Below are positions 7,512 through 16,684 of a stretch of DNA of 64,000 nt, piece after piece. Positions within the stretch are counted from its first letter, which is position 1; every line of letters begins with the position of its first letter. Location: contig JAGCPB010000001.1 of the NCBI GenBank assembly GCA_017642425.1, forward strand, positions 21,424 through 85,423, in the 5' to 3' direction. The position numbers and the translations under genes are program-made. A model generated the notes under the pieces. It saw only the letters and a program-made list of their open reading frames with translations. It searched no databases and was not told where the DNA came from. Source of the DNA: Bacteroidaceae bacterium (GTDB lineage: Bacteria; Bacteroidota; Bacteroidia; Bacteroidales; Bacteroidaceae).

Positions 7512-8882
7512 ATGAAATATGACGTTTTTTTAAGTTATAGGAGAAAGGGTGGCTTTGAGACAGCAAAGCATCTTTTTGACCTTCTGACTAAAGATGGGTA
7601 TAAGGTATGTCTTGACCTTGATACCCTGAGAGAGGGTGATTTTGACAAGGCGCTCCTGGCTCGTATAGATGATTGTCAGGATTTTATTCTCATTGTGGAT
7701 TCCCATGCCTTTGAGCGTTCTGTCAATCCTGATTTTGATCCACAAAAAGATTGGCTTAGACAAGAACTGGCATACGCTCTTGCCAAAGGAAAGAATATTG
7801 TCCCGGTATTGCTGGCTGGTGCAGTATTTCCTGATAATCTGCCACCCGATATATGTCAGATTGCACATAAGCATGGGCCAAGTTACAGTATGGAGTATTT
7901 TGATTCATTTTATAATAAACTTAAGAAATTCCTTCATACTAAAAGAGCGTTAATCAGAAAGACCTGGCTATTGTCAGTATTAGCTATTTTGATAATAGTA
8001 GGTGGTGGTTTATTACTGTATCTAACCAAGAATAGACCGGAATCACAGGAGCATGGGGATAGTTCAGCAACTGAACCAGAAACAACAATTTTTCAAGAAC
8101 CCCAATCTCCATCGGCTCAAGAATCAGTACAGACACCTGAGTTTACAACTACAGAGAGCAGTGCTGATATATCAAACAAGTTGAATAACAGTATTATTAA
8201 CTCTAATAATGCTAAGAGTATTGTTAATCAAGTTAGTCCTACGACCTCAGTGGCGTATAATCAGGTCATTTCCGGAAAGGTGGGCCAATATAATTATGTG
8301 GATTTAGGTCTATCTGTTATGTGGGCTACTTGTAATTTAGGTTCATCAAAACCAAGCGATTCCGGTCAATTCTTTTCATGGGGTGAAGTAACGTCTAAAC
8401 CAGACTACACATGGATTACTTATACATTGCTAATTGATGGCACCAATAAGGATAATGCCAGATTCAAGAAGTATAATATAGACAACAATAGCGGTATAGT
8501 TGACAATCTTTTTAAACTGGAAACAACAGATGATGCTGCTTATGTTATTTGGAGGGACAAGTGGCGTATGCCCACTAAAGAGGAATTTGATGAACTTGTC
8601 ATTAACTGCACATGGAAATGGACAAAAGTAGATGGTGTGCCGGGATATGTGATTACTTCAAAGAAAAGAGGATTTGAAAGCAACAGTATATTTCTGCCTG
8701 CTGCCGGATATTATCAGAAAAAAAACGTTCAGAAAAATGGAGAAAGGGGGTGTTATTGGTCATCCTCTTTAGGAAATTATAGCCATTCGGCTGTCTATCT
8801 TGGCTTCAACTCATCAACAGAAAGAACATATAACGATGAGAGATATATAGGCCGTTCGATCAGACCGGTTTGTGAAAAATAA
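7512..8882 (+). CDS. TIR - transmembrane - FISUMP-like domain protein
   Basis: 456 residues. Residues 1-140 are a TIR domain: YDVFLSYRRKGG opens the first strand, DLDTLREGDF is the BB-loop region, and WLRQELAYAL carries the Glu expected at the NADase active site (WxxxE). A membrane helix (~152-172) follows, then a Ser/Thr/Gln-rich linker to ~255. The rest resembles the Fibrobacter major paralogous (FISUMP) domain: YVDLGLSVMWATCNLG, FFSWGEV, WRMPTKEEF, FLPAAGYY, GCYWSSS, IRPVC. Topology puts TIR inside and FISUMP outside the cytoplasmic membrane. A TIR enzyme controlled by an extracytoplasmic module is the natural reading; NADase activity is unproven. Confidence 0.85.
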   Translation: MKYDVFLSYRRKGGFETAKHLFDLLTKDGYKVCLDLDTLREGDFDKALLARIDDCQDFILIVDSHAFERSVNPDFDPQKDWLRQELAYALAKGKNIVPVLLAGAVFPDNLPPDICQIAHKHGPSYSMEYFDSFYNKLKKFLHTKRALIRKTWLLSVLAILIIVGGGLLLYLTKNRPESQEHGDSSATEPETTIFQEPQSPSAQESVQTPEFTTTESSADISNKLNNSIINSNNAKSIVNQVSPTTSVAYNQVISGKVGQYNYVDLGLSVMWATCNLGSSKPSDSGQFFSWGEVTSKPDYTWITYTLLIDGTNKDNARFKKYNIDNNSGIVDNLFKLETTDDAAYVIWRDKWRMPTKEEFDELVINCTWKWTKVDGVPGYVITSKKRGFESNSIFLPAAGYYQKKNVQKNGERGCYWSSSLGNYSHSAVYLGFNSSTERTYNDERYIGRSIRPVCEK

Positions 8883-8887
8883 CAGTT

Positions 8888-10705
8888 ATGTGTATGATTG
8901 GAAAAAACAGATTCATAATAGTCGTATTATTCCTTTTCTTTCATACTGCGTTATCAATTAACGCACAGATGGGAATAACGGATGGAATTAATGGTTTTAC
9001 GGGTAATGGGACAGGCAGAAATTTGCGTGCAGCCGATAACAATGCCATTCAGGAACTTGTCAAACAGATTGCATACAAGTACTCATCTGATTTTGAGAGT
9101 GTGAAAGACTATTTGTTAGATGATTCGGGTGATGACAAACTTGCAGCCCAAGCTGTCGTCAACACTTATGTCAATTATATCCAGAATAGTTCTGAAAGGG
9201 AGATACTTAGTCAATCGCCTAGTTATCAAGTCAGAAGATTTATTTCGGAAGATGCTCTTGGGGAGATTTTCTCTGCTCGTAGATTTAAGATGGAGGATAT
9301 GCTCAAGAGTGCATCGAAAGCCGAAAAAGCCGGAAAGATTGATGATGCATTGAGATTTTACAATTGGAGCTATTACCTAATGCAGAGTTTGCCTAATTCT
9401 GATACAATCTCAATGGATGGCAGAATACTTGTTAATTGGATTCCAATAAGAATTGAAGAGATTTTAAGTGGTGTGTCTTTCGTTCAGCACAAAGCAGATG
9501 CCAAAAATGCAGTGCTTGATATTACATATAAAGGGGCTCCGGTAACAAGTCTGGACTACATATATTATAATGGGACCGACTGGAGCAATATCTTCAGCGC
9601 TAAGGATGGTATAGGCGTTCTTGAGTTTGATTCATTTGTTCCAGGTGATATACAGGTGAAATGTGAATGTAACTATCTGAGCGAAGCTCATATTGACAGA
9701 GATATCAATATGTTGGTTGATGTGTTGTGTGGGCCGTCTTTTCAGGGTGATATGAAAACGATAGGCTCAGATATTCGTGCATCTGTTGCTTCAGTAAATA
9801 GTCAGTACGAAATTGATGACACTGAAAACACTGATTATGAATTATTGAAACGAAGTACATTGGTATTGTTTTCTGATAAGGAGGCATTGCCATTCAGGCG
9901 AAGGATTGACAAAGTATTGTCTGCCATAGAGTCCAAAAAATATAATTCAGTTGATGAATTGTTTTCGCTTGATGGGTTGGATATATTCAACAAACTTATT
10001 TCATACGGTGATGCGTATGTAGTTGGAGATTTGGATTCTTTGTTGTTCATGGTATCTAATGATGAGGTAATTTGTCGTTCAGTTCCTATGAACTTCTCGT
10101 TCAAAAACAACAACCGCACATTTGTGGAGAATGTTTGTTTTGTATTCAACAGCGATACTCTAATTGACAATATATCATTCGGATTGGGTAGAAAAGCCTC
10201 TAAAGATATTCTGTATCATCCTAGTTGGAGCGAATATGCACGCAAAATACTGATAGAGTTCCTTGAGAATTACAAGACCGCCTATGCATTGGGACGCATT
10301 GATTATCTTAGACAGATATTTGATGACAATGCTGTTATTGTTGTGGGAAAGGTTAGTGAAAGGCCTGCTCAGAGCGTTGATGTTGAACAAAAATATATTG
10401 ATAACAAATATGTTCAGTACTACCACAGGTCCAAAGAGGAATACATGGAACAACTGGAACGTTGCTATAAAAGTAATGAGTTCATTAATATACGTTTTGC
10501 CGAAAATGAAATTGAAAAGGCAGGAAAAGGAGGCGAAGTGTACGGAATATCTATAAAGCAGGATTACTACTCAACCAATTATGGAGATACGGGTTATCTG
10601 TTTGTAATGGTTGACCTTAATGACCCGAAACAACCCATAATAAAAGTCCGTGTATGGATGCCTGAACGTGATCCTGACTTTTGGGGGCTTTCTAATTTTT
10701 GGTAA
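8888..10705 (+). CDS. Exported protein, LPP20-like N-terminal region, unknown function
   Basis: 605 residues with a clear signal peptide (FIIVVLFLFFHTALSINAQ). Residues ~30-120 (ADNNAIQELVKQIAYKYSSD) resemble the LPP20-type domain of Bacteroidetes envelope proteins. The middle is an uncharacterised mixed region, and the last 130 residues have the look of an NTF2-like module (YGDTGYLFVMVDL; RVWMPERDPDFWG). It starts 5 bp after the TIR-FISUMP stop; the start could be the ATG at 8888 or 8894. No catalytic motif was seen. Probably periplasmic; recognition is weak. Confidence 0.6.
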   Translation: MCMIGKNRFIIVVLFLFFHTALSINAQMGITDGINGFTGNGTGRNLRAADNNAIQELVKQIAYKYSSDFESVKDYLLDDSGDDKLAAQAVVNTYVNYIQNSSEREILSQSPSYQVRRFISEDALGEIFSARRFKMEDMLKSASKAEKAGKIDDALRFYNWSYYLMQSLPNSDTISMDGRILVNWIPIRIEEILSGVSFVQHKADAKNAVLDITYKGAPVTSLDYIYYNGTDWSNIFSAKDGIGVLEFDSFVPGDIQVKCECNYLSEAHIDRDINMLVDVLCGPSFQGDMKTIGSDIRASVASVNSQYEIDDTENTDYELLKRSTLVLFSDKEALPFRRRIDKVLSAIESKKYNSVDELFSLDGLDIFNKLISYGDAYVVGDLDSLLFMVSNDEVICRSVPMNFSFKNNNRTFVENVCFVFNSDTLIDNISFGLGRKASKDILYHPSWSEYARKILIEFLENYKTAYALGRIDYLRQIFDDNAVIVVGKVSERPAQSVDVEQKYIDNKYVQYYHRSKEEYMEQLERCYKSNEFINIRFAENEIEKAGKGGEVYGISIKQDYYSTNYGDTGYLFVMVDLNDPKQPIIKVRVWMPERDPDFWGLSNFW

Positions 10706-10747
10706 GGATTTTTGTGTTGGCTAATCATTTTGATATTAAACTATAAT

Positions 10748-11188
10748 ATGAATACTTATATCCCTAAACCAATTGATTTATCGGACGTAAACCTGTCTGA
10801 TGATCTGAATGAATTGCAAGAGGCAATTGCAGAGAATGCTCATGAAATATGGTCACAGAACAGGATTGCTGAGGGTTGGACATACGGTCCAACTCGTGAT
10901 GACCAGAAGATGCAGAATCCAGATTTGGTTCCTTACAACAAACTATCAGATGGCGAGAAGCAGTATGACCGTGAGATGGCAATGAAGACCATCAAACTGG
11001 TAAAGAAACTTGGCTATGATATAGTAAAGCGCGAAGAAACAGAACTATACAGAGTTCTTATGAACCGTATCCGAAACTCCAGACAGGAGTTTCATTGCCG
11101 CAGATGTGATAACGTGATATACCGCTATCAGGTTTTCTGCGATAAATGCGGTGTTCTTCTGGATATCGATTGGAATAGCTTGAAATAA
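10748..11188 (+). CDS. RyR domain protein with C-terminal zinc ribbon
   Basis: 146 residues from the ATG at 10748, chosen because MNTYIPKPIDLSDV aligns with the start of the stand-alone RyR protein at 7200; an upstream TTG at 10712 only adds an unlikely hydrophobic leader. The RyR domain (NAHEIWSQNRIAEGWTYG, PDLVPYNKL, KQYDREMA) is followed at ~117-138 by a CxxC-x10-CxxC zinc ribbon (CRRC...CDKC). A RyR receptor coupled to a zinc-binding interaction or nucleic-acid module is plausible. It is 4 bp upstream of the SIR2-TIR gene, so it may report the product of that enzyme. Confidence 0.88.
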   Translation: MNTYIPKPIDLSDVNLSDDLNELQEAIAENAHEIWSQNRIAEGWTYGPTRDDQKMQNPDLVPYNKLSDGEKQYDREMAMKTIKLVKKLGYDIVKREETELYRVLMNRIRNSRQEFHCRRCDNVIYRYQVFCDKCGVLLDIDWNSLK

Positions 11189-11192
11189 GAAT

Positions 11193-12548
11193 ATGAAGGC
11201 AAAGCGAATAGATAAGGAACGGGTTTATAATGATGGCTTCAGTGCTTTCATTGAAGAGATAAGGAATGGTAATGTCTTGTTGATGGTGGGGCATTCATTT
11301 GAATCTAATCAGGAAGTATTCAGAGGTACCTTTTATGACTATATTCTAAGTAGGCTTAATGCTGTTTCAGGTACTGAGGGGCTGGATTTCTCAGACTTGA
11401 GTTATGATAACCGTTTCCTACTGGATAAAAACAATCCAAATCATATCAGGAATCTTCATGAAGAGATTGTTAGAATAATAGACGAGAATGAATATTCTGC
11501 TCAAGAAGATGTATCCAAGAATCTTATTAGATTAATAAGCACAGGCTTTTTCAAGTTTGTTTTTACAACATCTTTTGATCCATTGGTGGAGATAGCCATG
11601 AAGGAGAAGTTTGGGGATGTCAGGGTAATGAATATTTACGATAAGGCCAACAGGGATGTGGCATCTGTCTCAGATTTGGACATTCCTACCATTTATTATC
11701 TGTTTGGTAAAGCAATGCTCCCCAAGGAGAATGAAAAGGCCAAGAAATTTGCTGCTACAGATAATGACGCACTTGAGGTGATACGCAAGTGGCAGACAGA
11801 TATGGCCAATTCATCATTATTACGGTATACGTCAGATAAATACATCCTTACATTAGGTTGTACCCAGGATGATTGGCTTTTCCGTTTTATATGGTATACG
11901 CTGAAAGGTGATTCTGGAAATCTGTCAAGAGGAGTAATTGCAGAGCATGCTAAGAGTGAGTCTTTATCTCATTATCTTAAGATGAATCATATTCTTATTG
12001 ATAATAATGCAGATGAGGTTATAGAAAAGATCATGAATGCTGTAAACACGTTTAATCAAGATAAATGGAGTGTACCAGCTAACAATTGCGACGTGTTCAT
12101 TTCATACTCCAGAGCAGATTCAGAGATTGCCCAGAAACTATATGATAGTCTTACGAAAGTTGGATTATCAGTTTGGTATGATAAATACAACCTTGGAGGC
12201 AAACATGGTGGCAAGTTTATGGATGCATTGAAGGAGGCAGTTGATACGTCTACCATTTTTATCGCACTATTGAGTCCATCAATTACAAAACAGTCTCATG
12301 ATATTCATATATATCGCAGAGAATGGGAATGGGCCAAGGAGTTAAAGTGGGGACTGTGTGCAGATAGCCGTTGTTATGCTGCATATTCAGATGATTATGA
12401 CATAAACTCCAGAAAGTATCAGGATGCATTAGGATGGTTGGCAGAATCAGATAATTTTGAGTTTGTATCATCAAATCCTTGTTTTGATGAGTGTGCTCTA
12501 CAAATACAGAAAAGAATAAATCAAATCAAAGCTCATGCAACAGACTGA
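11193..12548 (+). CDS. SIR2-like / TIR fusion protein (copy 1)
   Basis: 451 residues, no signal peptide. Residues 1-~280 resemble the SIR2-like domains of bacterial defence proteins: NVLLMVGHSFES, FFKFVFTTSFDPLVEIA, YYLFGKA and ILTLGCTQDDWLFRF at the positions of the family's nucleotide loop, TTN.D, HG and GYS.D motifs. The canonical HG is FG here, so the catalytic His may be missing. Residues ~299-430 are a TIR domain (CDVFISYSRADSE, VWYDKYNLGG, REWEWAKEL with the candidate catalytic Glu). Both folds can destroy NAD in defence systems. The gene overlaps the following STAND NTPase gene by 14 bp; a second such pair occurs at 29.3-34.2 kb. Confidence 0.83.
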   Translation: MKAKRIDKERVYNDGFSAFIEEIRNGNVLLMVGHSFESNQEVFRGTFYDYILSRLNAVSGTEGLDFSDLSYDNRFLLDKNNPNHIRNLHEEIVRIIDENEYSAQEDVSKNLIRLISTGFFKFVFTTSFDPLVEIAMKEKFGDVRVMNIYDKANRDVASVSDLDIPTIYYLFGKAMLPKENEKAKKFAATDNDALEVIRKWQTDMANSSLLRYTSDKYILTLGCTQDDWLFRFIWYTLKGDSGNLSRGVIAEHAKSESLSHYLKMNHILIDNNADEVIEKIMNAVNTFNQDKWSVPANNCDVFISYSRADSEIAQKLYDSLTKVGLSVWYDKYNLGGKHGGKFMDALKEAVDTSTIFIALLSPSITKQSHDIHIYRREWEWAKELKWGLCADSRCYAAYSDDYDINSRKYQDALGWLAESDNFEFVSSNPCFDECALQIQKRINQIKAHATD

Positions 12549-15078
12549 ACAGATAAGAGCCAATGGATGGAATATGCTTGACTCATATCAGGAGGGTCAA
12601 GTACTATATGGTAGAGATGAAGAAATATCATCAATCACTGAGTGTATTGAGTATAATGTTCAAACCTTTCTGTATGGTAAGTCGGGTATAGGTAAGACTT
12701 CACTAATCCAGGCTGGAATATTTCCCAGATTGCGTGAGGCACATTTTTTTCCTGTTGTAATACGTTTGGCTTTCTACGGGAATGAACCTTTACGTGAAGT
12801 TGTAAAGCGCTTGGTAGAAGAGGAAGCAGAGAGTGAGAATGCATTAATCAATAAGCAAGTTCTGTCTCATTCTCCAATAGATGATACTGATTTGACAGAA
12901 GCTCATCTTATTGATTATTTCTCAAAAACAAAGTTTGAGGATGAAAATGGAACAGCCTTTATTCCCGTTCTGGTTTTTGACCAGTTTGAGGAAACTATAA
13001 ATAATGAAGATAATTGGCAAAGAACTGTTGACTTCTTGAATGATGAACTGTATGATTTGATGGACAACAGCACTGCAATTCAAGGTAATAGCCTCCCTTA
13101 TACCAATTACAGGGTCGTGTTTTCTATGCGTGAAGATTATCTTTATTGTTTAGAAGACATTGTTGATAGATATGGCTTATGGGAACTCCGAGACAACCGA
13201 TTCCGTATTAAGGCTCTTACTGATGATAAGGCTGCTGAAGTTATAAGATGTACATGCGGAAATGATGGTCTTGAGAAAGGGAAGGAGGATAAAATAATAA
13301 ACGCCATCATCAAGATATCTAGAAACAACACAAAATCCCGGTTTAATGAGATTAATACAGCTTTACTATCTTTAGTTTGCTCACTCCTTTCAGATAATTC
13401 TTCTGATAATTGTATCGTGTATTCTGATTTAAAGAATATTCAAACATATCTGTATTCATATTATGAGGAAATCTGTTCTACTATTGGTTCTAAAGCCACA
13501 AAATATCTTGAGAACAATCTATTAACCAATGATGGCCGTCGTAGTTCAATAGATGAGTTGGAGGCTATCAATTCCAATAAGATTACGAAGGATCAACTTG
13601 ATTATCTGGTTGAAAAAAAATTACTTAGACGAATAAAAACAGACAACACTTCAACGAGGTATGAATACATTCATGATTTGTTTGCAAAAATGATTCATAG
13701 AAGAGTTGTTGCAGACAGAATCAGATGGTTTAAACCAGATATTATTGGCATTTCTAAAAGAATGGATTTATCTATTTTCCTAAAAAGATTTTTCTTGACC
13801 GTTCTGATAATCACATTTGTGTTATTACTTTTTCTCACTTTGCATGCGAAGGTGTCTCACAATACGTTGAAAGTATGGGAACTATTTGATATTTATGTTT
13901 GCAAAAACATATTTACATATTTCATTTTTGTTGTCTTAATCATATATCTTTTACCTATTCTCATTAGAAGGTTGCATGATGTAAATAAAACGGGTTGGTA
14001 TTTATTGTTAATACCTTCATCTGTTCTTTTTATGAATATCTCTAGGTTCATTCTGCATCTAAAAAGTGTATTTATTATCAGTTTATGTAGTAGCATAGGT
14101 ATAATAATGCTAATGTATTTCTTATATACTCTATTATCCAAATCTTCAATGGTCAAAAGGCAGAAGAATGGAACTAGTGTTTTGTATGAAATAGTAGCAG
14201 CCAAACAACCTATTGATCATGTCGTTTTTAGAAAGCTTATAATAGTGGAGTTTATATGTCTGTTAGTAAGTATAGCTATTGTTGATGTTATATATATGGC
14301 TTCAACACATTTTGATGTTTGGCGTTTATTCGTAATCAAGACACCATTATTATGGATTCATGAGTTGTTTCCAAAATTATTACCGTCTCAAGCACCTGCA
14401 ATCCTGTCACTATTCCCATATGTTATTATGTTGTCTCCAACATTTAAAGCTAGAATAAAGGGAATTGGCTACGATCCTATTTTAGTTTTTGTTCCTTATT
14501 TTAATGTATTATTATTTGTAGAATGTTTCTTTTCAAATAATTATCTAAAATCACAAAGGTTGGTTGGAAATAAACAAAATCAAAGTAATAGAGATGTTTT
14601 TTCTTTACCTATAGAAGATAATGAATTGTTTAATGATCATAATTCAGATGCGGAAAACAGTCCACTGTTGGAACTGTTTATGTCTTTAATTCCTTTTTTG
14701 GCTCTTTTTTTTATGTTTAATAAACAATATTCTTTGAGGGCGCGTTACAGATCATACTGTTGCTTTTATATAAACTTTGGCGTTTATTATTTCATACTTG
14801 GTTGTTTATTACTTATGCCATCAGACATATTTACAAATAAATCATTCAATTTTCTGTATTCATTTTTTTTATATTTTATGGCATTTGAATTCTTTTTGTT
14901 GCTACCCATAAATATGCTTTTTGATAAAAAAGTTAAGAAGGAAATAATAGCCATAATAAGGAAGAATCCACATGTTTCTTCTAAACATTTATCTAAAAAA
15001 ATTGGATTAAGGAGAAGGTTCATATTTAGAGTGATGAAAAAAGAACGAATGAAGATGAAAGATAGTTTATCTATTTAA
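12535..15078 (+). CDS. STAND-type NTPase with DUF805-like membrane domain and C-terminal HTH
   Basis: 847 residues. YGRDEEISSI and Walker A YGKSGIGKTSL (~46-56), Walker B FIPVLVFDQFEE (~143-154) and FSMREDYLY are the signature of the STAND NTPases used as sensor switches. A winged-helix region precedes a long hydrophobic part (~415-770) with about seven or more membrane segments; RRLHDVNKTGWYLLL (~478-492) is a DUF805 signature. The last 45 residues (KEIIAIIRKNPHVSSKHL..KIGLRRRFIFRV) look like a helix-turn-helix. The gene overlaps the SIR2-TIR gene by 14 bp. The membrane part is very AT-rich. A membrane-embedded sensor controlling the upstream TIR/SIR2 effector is my inference. Confidence 0.82.
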   Translation: MQQTEQIRANGWNMLDSYQEGQVLYGRDEEISSITECIEYNVQTFLYGKSGIGKTSLIQAGIFPRLREAHFFPVVIRLAFYGNEPLREVVKRLVEEEAESENALINKQVLSHSPIDDTDLTEAHLIDYFSKTKFEDENGTAFIPVLVFDQFEETINNEDNWQRTVDFLNDELYDLMDNSTAIQGNSLPYTNYRVVFSMREDYLYCLEDIVDRYGLWELRDNRFRIKALTDDKAAEVIRCTCGNDGLEKGKEDKIINAIIKISRNNTKSRFNEINTALLSLVCSLLSDNSSDNCIVYSDLKNIQTYLYSYYEEICSTIGSKATKYLENNLLTNDGRRSSIDELEAINSNKITKDQLDYLVEKKLLRRIKTDNTSTRYEYIHDLFAKMIHRRVVADRIRWFKPDIIGISKRMDLSIFLKRFFLTVLIITFVLLLFLTLHAKVSHNTLKVWELFDIYVCKNIFTYFIFVVLIIYLLPILIRRLHDVNKTGWYLLLIPSSVLFMNISRFILHLKSVFIISLCSSIGIIMLMYFLYTLLSKSSMVKRQKNGTSVLYEIVAAKQPIDHVVFRKLIIVEFICLLVSIAIVDVIYMASTHFDVWRLFVIKTPLLWIHELFPKLLPSQAPAILSLFPYVIMLSPTFKARIKGIGYDPILVFVPYFNVLLFVECFFSNNYLKSQRLVGNKQNQSNRDVFSLPIEDNELFNDHNSDAENSPLLELFMSLIPFLALFFMFNKQYSLRARYRSYCCFYINFGVYYFILGCLLLMPSDIFTNKSFNFLYSFFLYFMAFEFFLLLPINMLFDKKVKKEIIAIIRKNPHVSSKHLSKKIGLRRRFIFRVMKKERMKMKDSLSI

Positions 15079-15095
15079 TGGAGTGATTATTGTTT

Positions 15096-15773
15096 ATGAA
15101 AAAGAAATATCTTAAAACAATCAGTTTATTTATCTTGTTGTGTGTTGTTTTTGTTTTTGAATACAAAAATAACATGAAACGATATGAGTATGTGGATCTT
15201 GGACTTAGCGTAAAATGGGCTACTTGTAATATAGGTGCGGAGAAAGAAACAGATTATGGCAGTTTTTATGCCTGGGGTGAATTGGTGCCTAAACAAAATT
15301 ATGACTTAAAACACTATAGGTTTTGGCATGGTTCTGATTCAATTGGTGCTTTTACAAAATACAGACAAGATAGTATTACTGGTGAGTATGACAAATACGT
15401 ACTTGATAGTTGTGATGATATAGCTAGAATAAGATTGGGCAAAGATTGGAGAATGCCTACTCCTGATGAATACCGTGAATTAATCAATAATTGTCAATGG
15501 GTTTGGACTAAAATAGATGACATTCAAGGATGGATGATTACAAGTAAAGTTGAAGGATATCAAGATAACTCTATTTTTTTACCAGCTGGTGGTTTTATAA
15601 GTGGTTCTTACCGAATGGAATCAACCTCTATCTATTGGTCAAACAATGTTTTGGACGGAAATGACAATGGTGCTTTTTCCTTGGATTTTGATTCTACTGA
15701 TTATAATTGTCCATATTATAGTGGTAATACACGATTCGTGGGTGCCATGATCAGGCCTGTGTATATTAAATAA
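15096..15773 (+). CDS. Exported FISUMP-like domain protein
   Basis: 225 residues from the ATG at 15096; an upstream TTG at 15090 is less likely. A lysine-rich start and one hydrophobic helix (YLKTISLFILLCVVFVF) form a signal anchor or signal peptide. The remainder is a FISUMP-like domain very similar in layout to the C-terminal half of the TIR protein at 7512: YVDLGLSVKWATCNIG, FYAWGELVP, WRMPTPDEYREL, FLPAGGF, IYWSNN, IRPVY. The two may compete for or share an extracytoplasmic partner. It lies 17 bp after the STAND gene and 1 bp before a TIR gene. Confidence 0.8.
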   Translation: MKKKYLKTISLFILLCVVFVFEYKNNMKRYEYVDLGLSVKWATCNIGAEKETDYGSFYAWGELVPKQNYDLKHYRFWHGSDSIGAFTKYRQDSITGEYDKYVLDSCDDIARIRLGKDWRMPTPDEYRELINNCQWVWTKIDDIQGWMITSKVEGYQDNSIFLPAGGFISGSYRMESTSIYWSNNVLDGNDNGAFSLDFDSTDYNCPYYSGNTRFVGAMIRPVYIK

Positions 15774-15774
15774 G

Positions 15775-16677
15775 ATGATGATTAATAAAGTCATGAAATC
15801 AGGCAAATACGACATATTTATCAGTTATTCCAGAAAGGACATAGAAGTAGTATATAGATTCTGCTCTATACTGGATTCGGTTGGTATTACTTACTGGATA
15901 GATAGAGAAGGCATAGGTGCGGATTCTTTTAAGAGTGTTATTGTTGAAGCTATAGAGAACAGCACAATATTTGTTTTCTTTTCTTCCCGGAATTCCAATC
16001 AGTCAAAATGGACAGCCAAGGAAATAGGAATTGCCGTGGATTCTGACAAAACAATAATTCCATTAAGAATAGACGATAGTCCATATAACAGCGAAGTCAG
16101 ATTTGATTTGATTAATCTCAACTATTATGATTTGTTTAATGATTATCAGAAAAGCTTGAGTGCTGTATTGGCATTGATAGACGAGAAACTGCCTCATAAA
16201 GTTGATTGGCATAACAAGGATTGTGAAGAAAAGATGATTCAACTGGGACTCCTGTTTCCTACACATAGGCGCTCCGTTAAATGGAAAGTTTGGGTTCTCA
16301 TTTTTGTTATACTGTCAGGTTCTGTTCTGTCTTTGGTCCTTAATAGAAAATATTCTCATATTGAGGACGATACTGTTAAAGCAATAGGTATTGAAAGATT
16401 TGATTCCTGTCGGAACTTATTGAGAAAATCATTGTTGATTAAAGATAATGCTGCTATTGCTGCTAATATTGACATTCTATTGAAGGAGGTGTGTAACCGT
16501 AAACAGAATTACTCTGATGAGGACAAGAGTGTTGTGTCTTCGTTTCTGGATTCTGTATCTGGTGCTTTAAACGGTAATTATGATGATATGATTGTGTCGG
16601 GTCGTTCTCGTACTGCTCAATTCTATATGGAGCAATCATTGCGGATAGACTCTCTGAGGATGTTGTTACACGATTGA
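15775..16677 (+). CDS. TIR - transmembrane protein
   Basis: 300 residues; start at 15775, 15778 or 15793. The TIR domain (~10-145) has YDIFISYSRKDIE, YWIDREGIGAD, TIFVFFSSRNS and KWTAKEIGIAV, where the Glu fits the WxxxE catalytic position. One membrane helix (~179-198, WVLIFVILSGSVLSLVL) is followed by about 100 extracytoplasmic helical residues of unknown type. TIR domains of this class hydrolyse or cyclise NAD in immune systems. It sits between a FISUMP protein and an outer-membrane protein, which suggests it is linked to envelope components. Confidence 0.83.
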   Translation: MMINKVMKSGKYDIFISYSRKDIEVVYRFCSILDSVGITYWIDREGIGADSFKSVIVEAIENSTIFVFFSSRNSNQSKWTAKEIGIAVDSDKTIIPLRIDDSPYNSEVRFDLINLNYYDLFNDYQKSLSAVLALIDEKLPHKVDWHNKDCEEKMIQLGLLFPTHRRSVKWKVWVLIFVILSGSVLSLVLNRKYSHIEDDTVKAIGIERFDSCRNLLRKSLLIKDNAAIAANIDILLKEVCNRKQNYSDEDKSVVSSFLDSVSGALNGNYDDMIVSGRSRTAQFYMEQSLRIDSLRMLLHD

Positions 16678-16684
16678 TTTTATT

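Noticed and set aside
10712-10747. N-terminal hydrophobic extension of the RyR-zinc-ribbon protein.
   Set aside because: It needs a TTG start; the ATG at 10748 aligns with the other RyR protein.
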